Assembly (NCBI GenBank): GCA_017613855.1
Contig: JAGACY010000381.1
Coordinates: 1 to 9,388 of the forward strand
DNA length: 9,388 nucleotides
Reading direction: 5' to 3'
Origin: Pseudomonadota bacterium
Lineage (GTDB): Bacteria; Myxococcota; Bradymonadia; UBA4248
Part shown: in pieces, positions 1 to 6,775 of the stretch
How the letters are laid out: every line of letters starts with the position of its first letter
Numbering within the stretch: the stretch's first letter is position 1
Translations under genes and position numbers: made by a program
The notes under the pieces: generated by a model
Databases searched by the model: none
The model's input: the letters and a program-made list of their open reading frames with translations, nothing else
Told to the model about the DNA's origin: nothing

Positions 1-84
1 ATTTTCCAAGGTTTCATGCATTTCCAGGGGAGTACCGGCTGCGATCGTCCAAAGGGCAAACAGATTCATCAGAGTATGAGACAT
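1..84 (-). CDS. N-terminal end of an unidentified protein (partial, runs off the left edge)
   Basis: The minus strand has an ATG at 84 preceded by a consensus AGGAGG ribosome binding site (91-96) with a 6-base spacer, and the frame stays open for 28 codons to the window edge. The visible N-terminus begins MSHTLMNLFALWTIAAG and continues with TPLEMHETLEN. It is too short to assign to a family. The mildly hydrophobic stretch at residues 5-16 is not a convincing signal peptide, since it lacks a positively charged N-terminus. The gene diverges from the POT transporter at 289, so the two share the upstream region 85-288. The start is well supported by the ribosome binding site; the function is unknown. 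Confidence 0.6.
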   Translation of the reverse strand, partial: MSHTLMNLFALWTIAAGTPLEMHETLEN

Positions 85-90
85 AAACAA

Positions 91-96
91 CCTCCT
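91..96 (-). promoter_or_regulatory. Strong Shine-Dalgarno for the left-edge gene
   Basis: The plus-strand bases CCTCCT read as AGGAGG on the minus strand, six bases before the ATG at 84. This site fixes the start of an otherwise very short partial gene. Confidence 0.7.
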
Positions 97-120
97 GTGG
101 GGTAATGGATTAAGACAACC

Positions 121-150
121 TCTATCCTTCACTCTAATAATGCCAGTCAA
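121..150 (-). promoter_or_regulatory. Possible sigma70-like promoter for the left-edge gene
   Basis: On the minus strand, TTGACT (145-150) is followed after 18 bases by GATAGA (121-126). This would put a transcript start near 113 and leave a leader of about 30 bases before the ATG at 84. The -35 is good and the -10 is poor, so this is a tentative call by eye. Confidence 0.25.
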
Positions 151-167
151 AATCCCATTGTTACATT

Positions 168-195
168 TTGGATGTCGATTTTTTTTTAATATTAT
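168..195 (+). promoter_or_regulatory. Possible sigma70-like promoter for the POT transporter
   Basis: TTGGAT (168-173) and TATTAT (190-195) are separated by 16 bases, including a run of T (179-187) in the spacer. The site lies about 95 bases upstream of the transporter ATG. An alternative -35, TTGTTA at 158-163, is too far from this -10. The rest of 85-288 shows no other clear signal. Weak evidence, from pattern only. Confidence 0.2.
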
Positions 196-288
196 GATTG
201 GGAAGAGTTTGGCATTCTTTGCGGAGGCGTTTTACGAATTGAGAGAACGTTTTCACATACATTTATTTCCCTCAAACAAGGCAATTTT

Positions 289-1764
289 ATGGTAGAACAA
301 CCCAAATCTACCTGGCGGTTTCCCAAAACATTCTGGTTCGCCAATTCCATGGAGCTGTGCGAGCGTGCGGCTTACTATGGCTTTTTCATTCTCATTACGG
401 TGTACCTGTCGACCGTAGTTGGTTTTAGCGACATCGAAGCGGGCGTCATTTCGGGTATTTTTTCTGGTGCACTCTATTTACTGCCGCCATTTATGGGCAT
501 TATTGCAGACCGCATCGGTTTTCGACGTGCCATGATTCTGGCATTCTCGCTATTGACCTTTGGTTACACCCTGCTCGGTGTATGGCATGACAAGATTTCA
601 GTTTGCATTTTCCTCGTCGTTCTTGTTTTTGGCTCTGCATTTATCAAGCCGCTCATTACGGGAACTGTGGCCAAAACGACGGACGAAACCAATCGTGCGC
701 GGGGATTTTCACTATTCTACTGGACAGTCAATATCGGGGCTTTTCTGGGGAAAACCTTTATTCCCTTTGTCCGTCAGAAGATTGGACTCGAGTACGTCAA
801 TTTCTTTTCGGCAGGCGTGTGTCTTCTGGCGCTCATCATTGCTCTTTTGTTCTATCATCCGGAAGCATTCTCCAAGGAACAGAAGACCTTTAAAGAATTG
901 TTCAAGAGTTTGGGCAAGATATTGATTAATGGGCGTTTGATGGCACTCATTATCATTATTGCTGGGTTCTGGACTGTACAGCAGCAACTGTATGCCACCA
1001 TGCCCAAATATGTCATTCGTACCGTTGGTGAAAGTGCACGTCCGGAATGGATTGCCAATGTCAATCCCCTGGTCGTCGTCATTGCCGTCATTTTTGTCAC
1101 CCAGTGGATGAAAAAACGCAAAGCACTCACTTCAATGATCATTGGTATGTTTATTATGCCGTTTTCGGCATTTGCCATGAGTCTTGGTCCCTGGCTGCGC
1201 GATGGTTTGGGTGATTCCATTTTAGGGCTTCATCCCTTTACATTTATGCTCGTCGTTGGCATTGCACTGCAGGGGTTGGCAGAATGCTTCATTTCACCGC
1301 GATTCCTTGAGTATTTCTCTTTGCAAGCTCCCAAGGGCGAAGAAGGGGTTTACCTTGGGTTTTCACATCTTCACTCATTCTTTTCGGCCATATTTGGTTT
1401 CTTTATCAGTGGCTTTTTGCTCGAAAAGTATTGCCCTGCGAGAGAAACATTGCCGGAAGGACTGAGCGAAACCGAAATCGCTTCCTATTACGCCAATGCT
1501 CACTATATCTGGTATTATTTTGTTGCCATTGCTGCCGTTGCCGGTATTGCACTCCTCGTCTATGCAAACATTTGCAAAAAGATAGACAAGAAGAAAAAAG
1601 ATACATCCCAAGAGGGGGATGAGGCAGCAATGAGTGACGCTGTAGATCCGGAAATGCCCGAAGAAGAGGAGGAGGCAGACGATCAGAAGGCAGACGATCA
1701 GAAGGATGATATCGAAACGCTCTCCCCAGATGAACTTGAAGATTTATACAAGAAGATGAAGTAG
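289..1764 (+). CDS. POT/PTR2-family major facilitator, probable proton-coupled oligopeptide transporter
   Basis: Inner-membrane transporter, predicted to import di-/tripeptides with protons. The family call rests on several POT hallmarks: E22-x-x-E25-R26 followed by YYG (29-31) in the first helix; the MFS loop GIIADRIGFRR (70-80); the second PTR signature FYWTVNIGAFLG (143-154); a Trp/Gln-rich FWTVQQQLY segment (227-235); and the helix-10 signature with E332, S336 and P337 followed by LQAPKG. About 12 or more hydrophobic segments span residues 15-425. The length of 491 aa is normal for the family. After the last helix there is a highly charged tail of about 60 residues, first Lys-rich (430-437) then Asp/Glu-rich, which is unusual. 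The start at 289 has AAGG at 278-281 with a 7-base spacer. The exact substrate cannot be read from sequence. The gene is convergent with the AAA ATPase and divergent from the left-edge gene. Confidence 0.85.
   Translation: MVEQPKSTWRFPKTFWFANSMELCERAAYYGFFILITVYLSTVVGFSDIEAGVISGIFSGALYLLPPFMGIIADRIGFRRAMILAFSLLTFGYTLLGVWHDKISVCIFLVVLVFGSAFIKPLITGTVAKTTDETNRARGFSLFYWTVNIGAFLGKTFIPFVRQKIGLEYVNFFSAGVCLLALIIALLFYHPEAFSKEQKTFKELFKSLGKILINGRLMALIIIIAGFWTVQQQLYATMPKYVIRTVGESARPEWIANVNPLVVVIAVIFVTQWMKKRKALTSMIIGMFIMPFSAFAMSLGPWLRDGLGDSILGLHPFTFMLVVGIALQGLAECFISPRFLEYFSLQAPKGEEGVYLGFSHLHSFFSAIFGFFISGFLLEKYCPARETLPEGLSETEIASYYANAHYIWYYFVAIAAVAGIALLVYANICKKIDKKKKDTSQEGDEAAMSDAVDPEMPEEEEEADDQKADDQKDDIETLSPDELEDLYKKMK
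1675..1704 (+). repeat. Two perfect 15-bp tandem repeats in the transporter tail
   Basis: The unit GCAGACGATCAGAAG occurs twice head to tail in frame, encoding Ala-Asp-Asp-Gln-Lys twice (residues 463-472) within the acidic C-terminal tail of the POT transporter. The copies are identical, which suggests recent duplication and a tail tolerant of length change. Confidence 0.85.
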
Positions 1765-1779
1765 TCTTTTATCGAGAAT

Positions 1780-1870
1780 GTTATGAGGAACTTGTCGTTT
1801 TGGTCCAGCCATTAGCGACATTTTATAGAATGCGACGGTTTTGAGGGGGACCCCTTGTTCCCCTCATAAC
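1780..1870 (+). terminator. Terminator-like hairpin with an alternative long-range pairing after the transporter
   Basis: A 7-bp stem, TGAGGGG (1842-1848) with CCCCTCA (1860-1866), closes an 11-base loop and is followed by an AT-rich stretch ending in TTATATTTT (1872-1880) rather than a clean U run. The 3' arm can also pair with GTTATGAGG...AAC at 1780-1791, because GTTCCCCTCATAAC at 1857-1870 is its near-perfect complement with two extra bases. The two folds are mutually exclusive. The position just past the transporter stop fits a 3' end, but the weak U tract keeps the call tentative. Confidence 0.4.
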
Positions 1871-1927
1871 ATCTTATATTTTCTGTGGTTTAAATTATAC
1901 TATTTGTGTGCCAATCAGAGAATAATG

Positions 1928-2005
1928 GCGAGCCGTATTGGCGGCGATCAGACGCCAATAGGCGAGTACGCGGGGCGTATGGCCGTGTACGGCCATAGCT
2001 CGCGT
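1928..2005. repeat. Twin-hairpin dispersed repeat, copy H1
   Basis: Two hairpins sit side by side. Hairpin 1 pairs TATTGGCG (1936-1943) with CGCCAATA (1953-1960), extended by GCC/GGC across a single bulged G. Hairpin 2 pairs TATGGCCGT (1978-1986) with ACGGCCATA (1989-1997), extended by GGGC/GCTC and ACGC/GCGT with single-base bulges. The element is homologous to 6682-6762 in the same orientation: both open with GCGAGC and share GCGTATGGCCGT and ACGGCCATAGC. It lies about 20 bases downstream of the AAA ATPase stop codon, between convergent genes. No U tract follows on either strand, so it is not a classic terminator. Confidence 0.7.
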
Positions 2006-2026
2006 CTATTAAAGAAATCAGGTAGT

Positions 2027-4285
2027 TTATGGTTTGTAACGACTAGAGTATGGGATTTCGTGCCAAGATTCATCTTCTTGACTGTCATCACGGATAATGT
2101 GTCCCATAGATCGATATTCGTGAACAGCGGCATCCCATAACATATCATGGGTAATAGGGCCATGTGTTGAAGCAGCGCTGATAGATGCTCTGAAGATGGC
2201 GTTTTTGATATGTCCGCCGCTCATCTCGAAGTGTTGTGCGATGGCGTGAAGGTCAATATCATCGGCGCGCGGTGCATCTTTGGGGATGAGGCGTTCCCAG
2301 AGTTCAGCTCTTTGCATGGCATCTGGCATAGGAAATTCAATTTTAAATTGAATGCGTCTTGCAAGGGCTTCGTCCAGGCCGCCACCGAAATTGGTCGTCA
2401 ATATGGAAACACCGCGGTAGGCTTCGAGGCGCTGCAAAAGATAATTGACTTCGAGATTGGCATATCGATCGTTTGAACTTTTGACATCCGTTCGCTTGGC
2501 AAACAGGGAGTCTGCTTCATCAAACAGAAGCATCGCTTGTGAGTATTCAGCTTCGTCAAAGATTTGAGAGAGTTTCTTTTCGGTTTCGCCAATGTATTTA
2601 TCGACGATGCGCGATAAATCGACGACATAAAGTGCACGTCCAAGTTCATGCGCCAGTACGAGTGCAGTCAGCGTTTTGCCGGTGCCCGGAACTCCCGAGA
2701 GCAGTACACTGAGCCCTGCACCAGAAACATTATATTTGGCAAATCCCCATTGCTGCATGACCATATCACTATATCGTGCGTAATTCAGGATTTCATCGAG
2801 GATCTTTCGTGTTTCGTTCGATAATACAATATCTTTGAGGAAAAGAGAGGTACTTCGTAAGGTTGCAAGACCTTCGAGCCTCTGCCCCCGGGTTTTGTTG
2901 AGGGTATCTGTAAGATTTTCGGGGGTAAGTACAGTCGAAGAATTGGCCAGGCTAAAGCGTGTAAGTGTATTTTCAATCGTGTCTTGTATTTCCCGGGCAC
3001 TCAGGCAATAGCCCTGTGCCATGATTTCGGCTGTTTGTTTTGCTTGTTTTTTAGGTAATATTGACTTGAGACACTCGAACCATAACGCCGGCTGTTCATC
3101 ACGCCCGGGCTGCGGATATATTATTTCACTCAATTCGCCAAAGAGCTGGCGTGATAATGTTGTCTGTCTTTGAAGTCGAACTGCAATCTTTAGTAAATCT
3201 TCGGATTCAAAGTAATGGCGGATACGATCTGCATGAAGTTCCAGCCATTCCCGGGTATCAGATGGCAAATCCTGAGCATCGACCCATAAAACGGCATTTC
3301 GAATTAAAGCCTCACGAATGATGTCGGCAAACAATTCCTGAATACTCTTTTGGTTTTGCAGTATTTCTTTGTGAAGTGCTTTTAAACTGAGGCAAAGCGT
3401 GTCATACCCGAGGGACTGAGCAATTTGAATGACTGCTTTCTCGCGTCCCATACCGCTGTAACCGAGTATGCACATTCGGCAGTTATCGGCTTTTAGGTGC
3501 TGATAGATAGCTTTTTCGACTGCAGAATGCGGCGTATATTCACATTTGTTTTTATATATTAATTTGCAGGCACTGGGAACATAGGCACTTGTATCGCCCA
3601 AAAAGTATGCCAAAATACTCTTTGGAACCGTCAGTCGTGCATAGATGTCAGGGGTTTGGGCATCCCAGCCGGGTAATGGTTTTAGAGTTACCAAACCATA
3701 ACGCAGCAGAGGACTTTGAGGCTGCAGACACTGATAAATATCTTCGAGATTATGTGCAGAGAAATCGAGCAGCTTCAGGAAGAAACCGGCAGAAGGCATC
3801 TCATTGGCAGAAGCCCCTGTCACATACTGCCATGCATGTGTATAACGCTCATCAAATTGAATAAGTGCAGCAGATATAAGAATATAAGTTTCTAATTCAT
3901 TTAATATAAATCGATCTTTTATGGCATCGATATAAAGAATACTTTGAGCGTTGGACTTGGTTTCATAAGTTTTTTCCGTTCTGAGCCGAATATGTTCACA
4001 AAAAAGCTGGACCATTTGCTCGCATCGTTCCAGTGGCGGGAGATTTCTATTTTTTAGCCAGTCCAGACCTTGTTTGGACGATTCACCGCTCAGGGTATGG
4101 ATGAGCTCAGCAAGCGCAACCGATTTGGGGGAATAGCCTCCGGCATCATTGACAATCGATTCGACATGTCGATGGATATATCGTAAACAAAGGGCGACAA
4201 AAAGTGCGCCATAGTAATGCAAAACTTCGTGTGGTGATTCGAATGCAGTTACCGGCAAAGGAAACTCGTTTGTTTCGTCAGGCAT
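2027..4285 (-). CDS. AAA+ ATPase of the type carried by extracellular contractile injection systems (Afp15/Pvc15-like)
   Basis: 752 aa, no signal peptide, cytoplasmic. The C-terminal AAA+ module is intact: Walker A GVPGTGKT (531-538); a pore-loop-like YIGETEK (564-570); Walker B AMLLFDEADSLF (584-595); sensor-1 N632 in TTN; Arg-rich ARRIQF (642-647); and sensor-2 SGGHIKNA (689-696). The N-terminal half contains the helical/winged-helix region I associate with eCIS ATPases, including ETYILISAALIQFDERY (132-148) and SPLLRYGLVTL (191-201). It is followed by a degenerate AAA-like domain with GYSGMGREKA (275-284) in place of a P-loop and LWVDAQD (333-339) in place of Walker B. In eCIS this ATPase is thought to help assemble or load the particle; solitary paralogues also exist. 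The start has AAGGA at 4291-4295 with a 5-base spacer. A terminator lies 26 bases upstream, so it may be expressed separately from the lipoprotein operon. The family call is confident; the role here is inferred. Confidence 0.82.
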   Translation of the reverse strand: MPDETNEFPLPVTAFESPHEVLHYYGALFVALCLRYIHRHVESIVNDAGGYSPKSVALAELIHTLSGESSKQGLDWLKNRNLPPLERCEQMVQLFCEHIRLRTEKTYETKSNAQSILYIDAIKDRFILNELETYILISAALIQFDERYTHAWQYVTGASANEMPSAGFFLKLLDFSAHNLEDIYQCLQPQSPLLRYGLVTLKPLPGWDAQTPDIYARLTVPKSILAYFLGDTSAYVPSACKLIYKNKCEYTPHSAVEKAIYQHLKADNCRMCILGYSGMGREKAVIQIAQSLGYDTLCLSLKALHKEILQNQKSIQELFADIIREALIRNAVLWVDAQDLPSDTREWLELHADRIRHYFESEDLLKIAVRLQRQTTLSRQLFGELSEIIYPQPGRDEQPALWFECLKSILPKKQAKQTAEIMAQGYCLSAREIQDTIENTLTRFSLANSSTVLTPENLTDTLNKTRGQRLEGLATLRSTSLFLKDIVLSNETRKILDEILNYARYSDMVMQQWGFAKYNVSGAGLSVLLSGVPGTGKTLTALVLAHELGRALYVVDLSRIVDKYIGETEKKLSQIFDEAEYSQAMLLFDEADSLFAKRTDVKSSNDRYANLEVNYLLQRLEAYRGVSILTTNFGGGLDEALARRIQFKIEFPMPDAMQRAELWERLIPKDAPRADDIDLHAIAQHFEMSGGHIKNAIFRASISAASTHGPITHDMLWDAAVHEYRSMGHIIRDDSQEDESWHEIPYSSRYKP

Positions 4286-4311
4286 GGTTATCCTTGGGTC
4301 AAAACAAAATC

Positions 4312-4343
4312 AAAAAGAGGCACACTCTGGAATGTTGTGCCTC
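4312..4343 (-). terminator. Intrinsic terminator after the lipoprotein gene
   Basis: Read on the minus strand, GAGGCACA (4336-4343) pairs perfectly with TGTGCCTC (4317-4324) around an 11-base loop and is followed at once by five T (4312-4316) and a T-rich stretch. It begins 13 bases after the lipoprotein stop codon. It also lies 26 bases ahead of the AAA ATPase start, so it could act as an attenuator for that gene. On the plus strand the hairpin is followed by A, not T, so it terminates only leftward transcription. Confidence 0.8.
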
Positions 4344-4356
4344 AAAAAAAAAGATA

Positions 4357-5007
4357 TTATTCGGCAGGGGATGTCACGGGTGTACATTGTAGTTGAAAAC
4401 TCTGTTTATCATCTACTGTCATGGTACACTTTTCGAGAACCGGGGCCATTGTGCCGGAACTGCTGCGGCGATGGAATTCGAGATTGAGGCCTGCCGTGCT
4501 TTCGGTCCATTGGGGAGCGAGTTTTTTGTCTTCGGCTTTGGTAATATAGTGATTATTTCCCAATGCAAGCAGGAGCATAGTATTGACGCGCCGATCTAAT
4601 TTCATTGCATCGGCGTTGGGGCGAACAGCAGCAGAGAATTGTTTAAAAAGATCCGCGTTGGGAAGCTTAACCATTGGATTCGGATCATCGACGGAAACCG
4701 CGAGCCAGTAAGATGAACCATTGGCATCGAGCGTTTGGGCATCGGGAGGCGTTTCGATTTGTACAAAAGCCAGGTTGCCGAATTTGAAACGCAAGTAGGC
4801 ATTTTGCGAAGGAGCAAGCGTTTTTTGGACAGCGCTTAATACCTTTTTCCCATCCGGTTTGTCTGCAAAGATAAATTCATGCGCTGTTACGTTTTGCCAG
4901 ACGACTTGTGATTGTGTTTCCTGTGCCTGCACCGGCGATGCTGTCGGCTGCGATGAACAGGCACCCACGAGAGATGCCAGTCCTATCACGATTTTTTTTA
5001 AATTCAT
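4357..5007 (-). CDS. Small lipoprotein of unknown function
   Basis: About 216 aa. The N-terminus is a lipoprotein signal: MNLKK, a hydrophobic stretch, then the lipobox LVGAC followed by SS, so the mature protein would start at the Cys and be membrane-anchored. The mature part begins with a Gln/Ser/Thr/Pro-rich linker and continues as a mixed domain with no family I recognise. Two later Cys near the C-terminus (in KCTMTV and QLQCTPV) could form a disulfide. I prefer the start at 5007 over the ATG at 5013, because AAGAG at 5016-5020 is spaced 8 bases from it and MNLKK is a typical signal start; the upstream ATG has its SD only a base away. The gene starts 15 bases after the metallopeptidase stop, so the two are very likely one operon. 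It could be a partner, inhibitor or surface anchor for that protein, but nothing shows which. Confidence 0.75.
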   Translation of the reverse strand: MNLKKIVIGLASLVGACSSQPTASPVQAQETQSQVVWQNVTAHEFIFADKPDGKKVLSAVQKTLAPSQNAYLRFKFGNLAFVQIETPPDAQTLDANGSSYWLAVSVDDPNPMVKLPNADLFKQFSAAVRPNADAMKLDRRVNTMLLLALGNNHYITKAEDKKLAPQWTESTAGLNLEFHRRSSSGTMAPVLEKCTMTVDDKQSFQLQCTPVTSPAE

Positions 5008-5022
5008 GAGCATTTCTCTTGG

Positions 5023-6609
5023 TTATTGCCCAAGGGGCTCGTCAGAGGCTTTGGCCTTTTCAACAGGAGGATCCTGGTGCAGGCCCATGCGCTCGAACCA
5101 GTCCTGAACCTCTGGAAGGATGCCTTTGTATTTTGTTCCGGCATCCGCTTCTCCTTCGTGCAGCTGTCGCTGCATCTTGGAGACGTGATAGCATGCATAA
5201 GTCTCGGCAAAATCTTCTTCGGGGCATCGGAACTGATAACAGCTGATTTTGTTGCCATTCCAATTCTTTAAACTCACTTGCCAGATTTCTCTGCCATCGT
5301 ATCCTTCGAAGGTCACATTATCCATATAGGATGTGGTGCTATTATTATCAATTTGATAGCAGGGAATGCGTCCATCAAAACACATGGCTGTTTTAAGAAT
5401 GTGTTGGTAAACCGGCGTTTCGACGAGGTAATCCGCGAGATCACCAAGTGAACGAATCGGATCGGCTTTTTCTTTTTTCTCAGTTTCTTTTCCTGTGACC
5501 CAATTCCAGGCATTTGTGAAGAAATTACCAATGGCTTCAGCGCCTTTTTTGACTGTCTGGGTAAACTGGTAACCGATCCCTTTGGAAGCTGTTAACAAGG
5601 CTTTTTCTACTGTATCACTCGTACATGAACTCTCATGTTCTGCAATAAGCTGCTCCGCTCCAAGCTTGGCGAGTTTGAGCTCTTCATCAGTCAAAGGCTG
5701 GTTGTTATCATCGTCTGATTGGAGAGGCTTGAAAGGATCAACTGTACAGTCCTCAATGATTTGGTTGACAAATTTCTTTTTACTTTTGCGGGAACCTGCG
5801 ATTTTGTGCCAACCATTAAACCCAAGGAATTCGTCACTCCAGGCATACTGATGGTTGCTGCCATCGACGAGGTGGCCCAGTTCGTGGACCATCGTCGTAT
5901 CCATCATAGGATTGTAAAAACTGGCATCCTGGTCATTTGTGCAATAAGAAGTTGCATTAATACGGTTTGGGGTTGATGAGTCATAGTCCGCAACGTAACT
6001 GCTGTAACCATAATAGGCTACCCCGCCCCATCGGGAATTTTCCTGGGGATTGGTGCCATTCGTACGCTTTGTCGTTGAGGTCGTCAGAACTGAATCAACG
6101 ACATCGATATGTGATTGAGGCAGAGCCAGGTAGCACGTGTAGAGCCGTTGAATACCGACGTTGTCCCAAGAACGTTCATGCCTTTCGTAGGTGATTTCAG
6201 GATGATTCTTATCTGTTGTTGTTTCGTGAACTTGATTTGCTAATTTGTTACCCTGTTTGCTTCCCGAGCCTAAATTGACGCCAAAGCGCGTTTCTGTAAA
6301 GCGCTCGAGTATGTCTGTCGTGGTAACATACATATAAAGCATGTCCATGCAAGCACTGCGTCCATCTCCTGCGTTCAGATTCAGCACGTTTTCCATCATG
6401 CTGTCATTTGCGCCAAAAGATTTAAGCTCATCTGGTGAACATGATTGCAAAACAGCCAGTGCATCTGCGGCAGAATTGGCCGTCAGTGCTTCCGAAAAAA
6501 GCTCTTCGTTGGTTTTCGGCGCTTCGGTTTCTGCGGATTTGGTTTCCGGTTGTTTGGTAGGTTCGGCGGGCGCTGGCGAGGATTTTAGTGTTTTTGTATT
6601 CTCTGGCAT
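5023..6609 (-). CDS. Putative zinc metallopeptidase (HExxH), leaderless and Cys-rich
   Basis: 528 aa. The motif HELGHLVD at 242-249 supplies the two zinc-binding His (H242, H246) and the catalytic Glu (E243). A gluzincin-style third ligand is likely E469 in EDFAETYA (465-472), a context like that in toxin-type zincins. SDEFLGFNGW (258-267) after the active site resembles the conserved segment of such enzymes. The first 35 residues are disordered, rich in Pro, Glu, Lys and Thr, with no Sec signal. Residues 305-370 are helical and partly amphipathic. There are 11 Cys (57, 87, 159, 223, 288, 329, 410, 417, 457, 462, 473), odd for a cytoplasmic protein. The start has AGGAG at 6616-6620 with a 6-base spacer. 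The gene is coupled to the lipoprotein and followed by an eCIS-type ATPase, so export as an injected cargo is possible but unproven. The substrate is unknown. Confidence 0.7.
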   Translation of the reverse strand: MPENTKTLKSSPAPAEPTKQPETKSAETEAPKTNEELFSEALTANSAADALAVLQSCSPDELKSFGANDSMMENVLNLNAGDGRSACMDMLYMYVTTTDILERFTETRFGVNLGSGSKQGNKLANQVHETTTDKNHPEITYERHERSWDNVGIQRLYTCYLALPQSHIDVVDSVLTTSTTKRTNGTNPQENSRWGGVAYYGYSSYVADYDSSTPNRINATSYCTNDQDASFYNPMMDTTMVHELGHLVDGSNHQYAWSDEFLGFNGWHKIAGSRKSKKKFVNQIIEDCTVDPFKPLQSDDDNNQPLTDEELKLAKLGAEQLIAEHESSCTSDTVEKALLTASKGIGYQFTQTVKKGAEAIGNFFTNAWNWVTGKETEKKEKADPIRSLGDLADYLVETPVYQHILKTAMCFDGRIPCYQIDNNSTTSYMDNVTFEGYDGREIWQVSLKNWNGNKISCYQFRCPEEDFAETYACYHVSKMQRQLHEGEADAGTKYKGILPEVQDWFERMGLHQDPPVEKAKASDEPLGQ

Positions 6610-6681
6610 GGCTCACTCCTGCAAAAAAAATAAACTCCCACGCCAATTTAGCTGTTTTCTATTATTTTCGCAAAATAAAAA

Positions 6682-6762
6682 GCGAGCTGTAGGTGCGGCC
6701 AGAATGGACGCAGCAAAGCGAGCTGGCAGTGCGTATGGCCGTTCACGGCCATAGCACGCGCC
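6682..6762. repeat. Twin-hairpin dispersed repeat, copy H2
   Basis: This is the homologue of H1 (1928-2005) in the same orientation. The main hairpin pairs TATGGCCGT (6734-6742) with ACGGCCATA (6745-6753), extended by GTGC/GCAC (6729-6732 and 6754-6757) after a single bulged G, exactly as in H1. A weaker upstream hairpin pairs GCGGCC (6695-6700) with GGACGC (6706-6711), with one mismatch. The 11-base string AAAGCGAGCTG occurs twice here, at 6679-6689 and 6715-6725. The element starts 13 bases beyond the stop codon of the DsbA-like gene. On the minus strand the T run precedes the hairpin, so it is not a standard terminator. Confidence 0.7.
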
Positions 6763-6775
6763 AAAAATAAAAAAA

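Noticed and set aside
5884..5920. Metzincin motif HExxHxxGxxH in the metallopeptidase
   Set aside because: After HELGH the Gly and the next His fall one position late (G250, H253), so the metzincin pattern is not met; a Glu third ligand fits better.
6620..6680. Promoter for the metallopeptidase in the AT-rich gap (TTGCGA, 16 bases, CTAAAT on the minus strand)
   Set aside because: The -10 match is poor and AT-rich DNA gives such matches by chance; a promoter here is plausible but not supported.
6341..6754. Plus-strand frame opposite the metallopeptidase start
   Set aside because: Low-complexity Ser/Ala-rich product, antisense to a well-supported gene and running through the H2 repeat.
6682..6762. 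H2 as an intrinsic terminator of the DsbA-like gene
   Set aside because: On the minus strand the T run comes before the hairpin and no U run follows it; H1, its homologue, has no adjacent U run at all.
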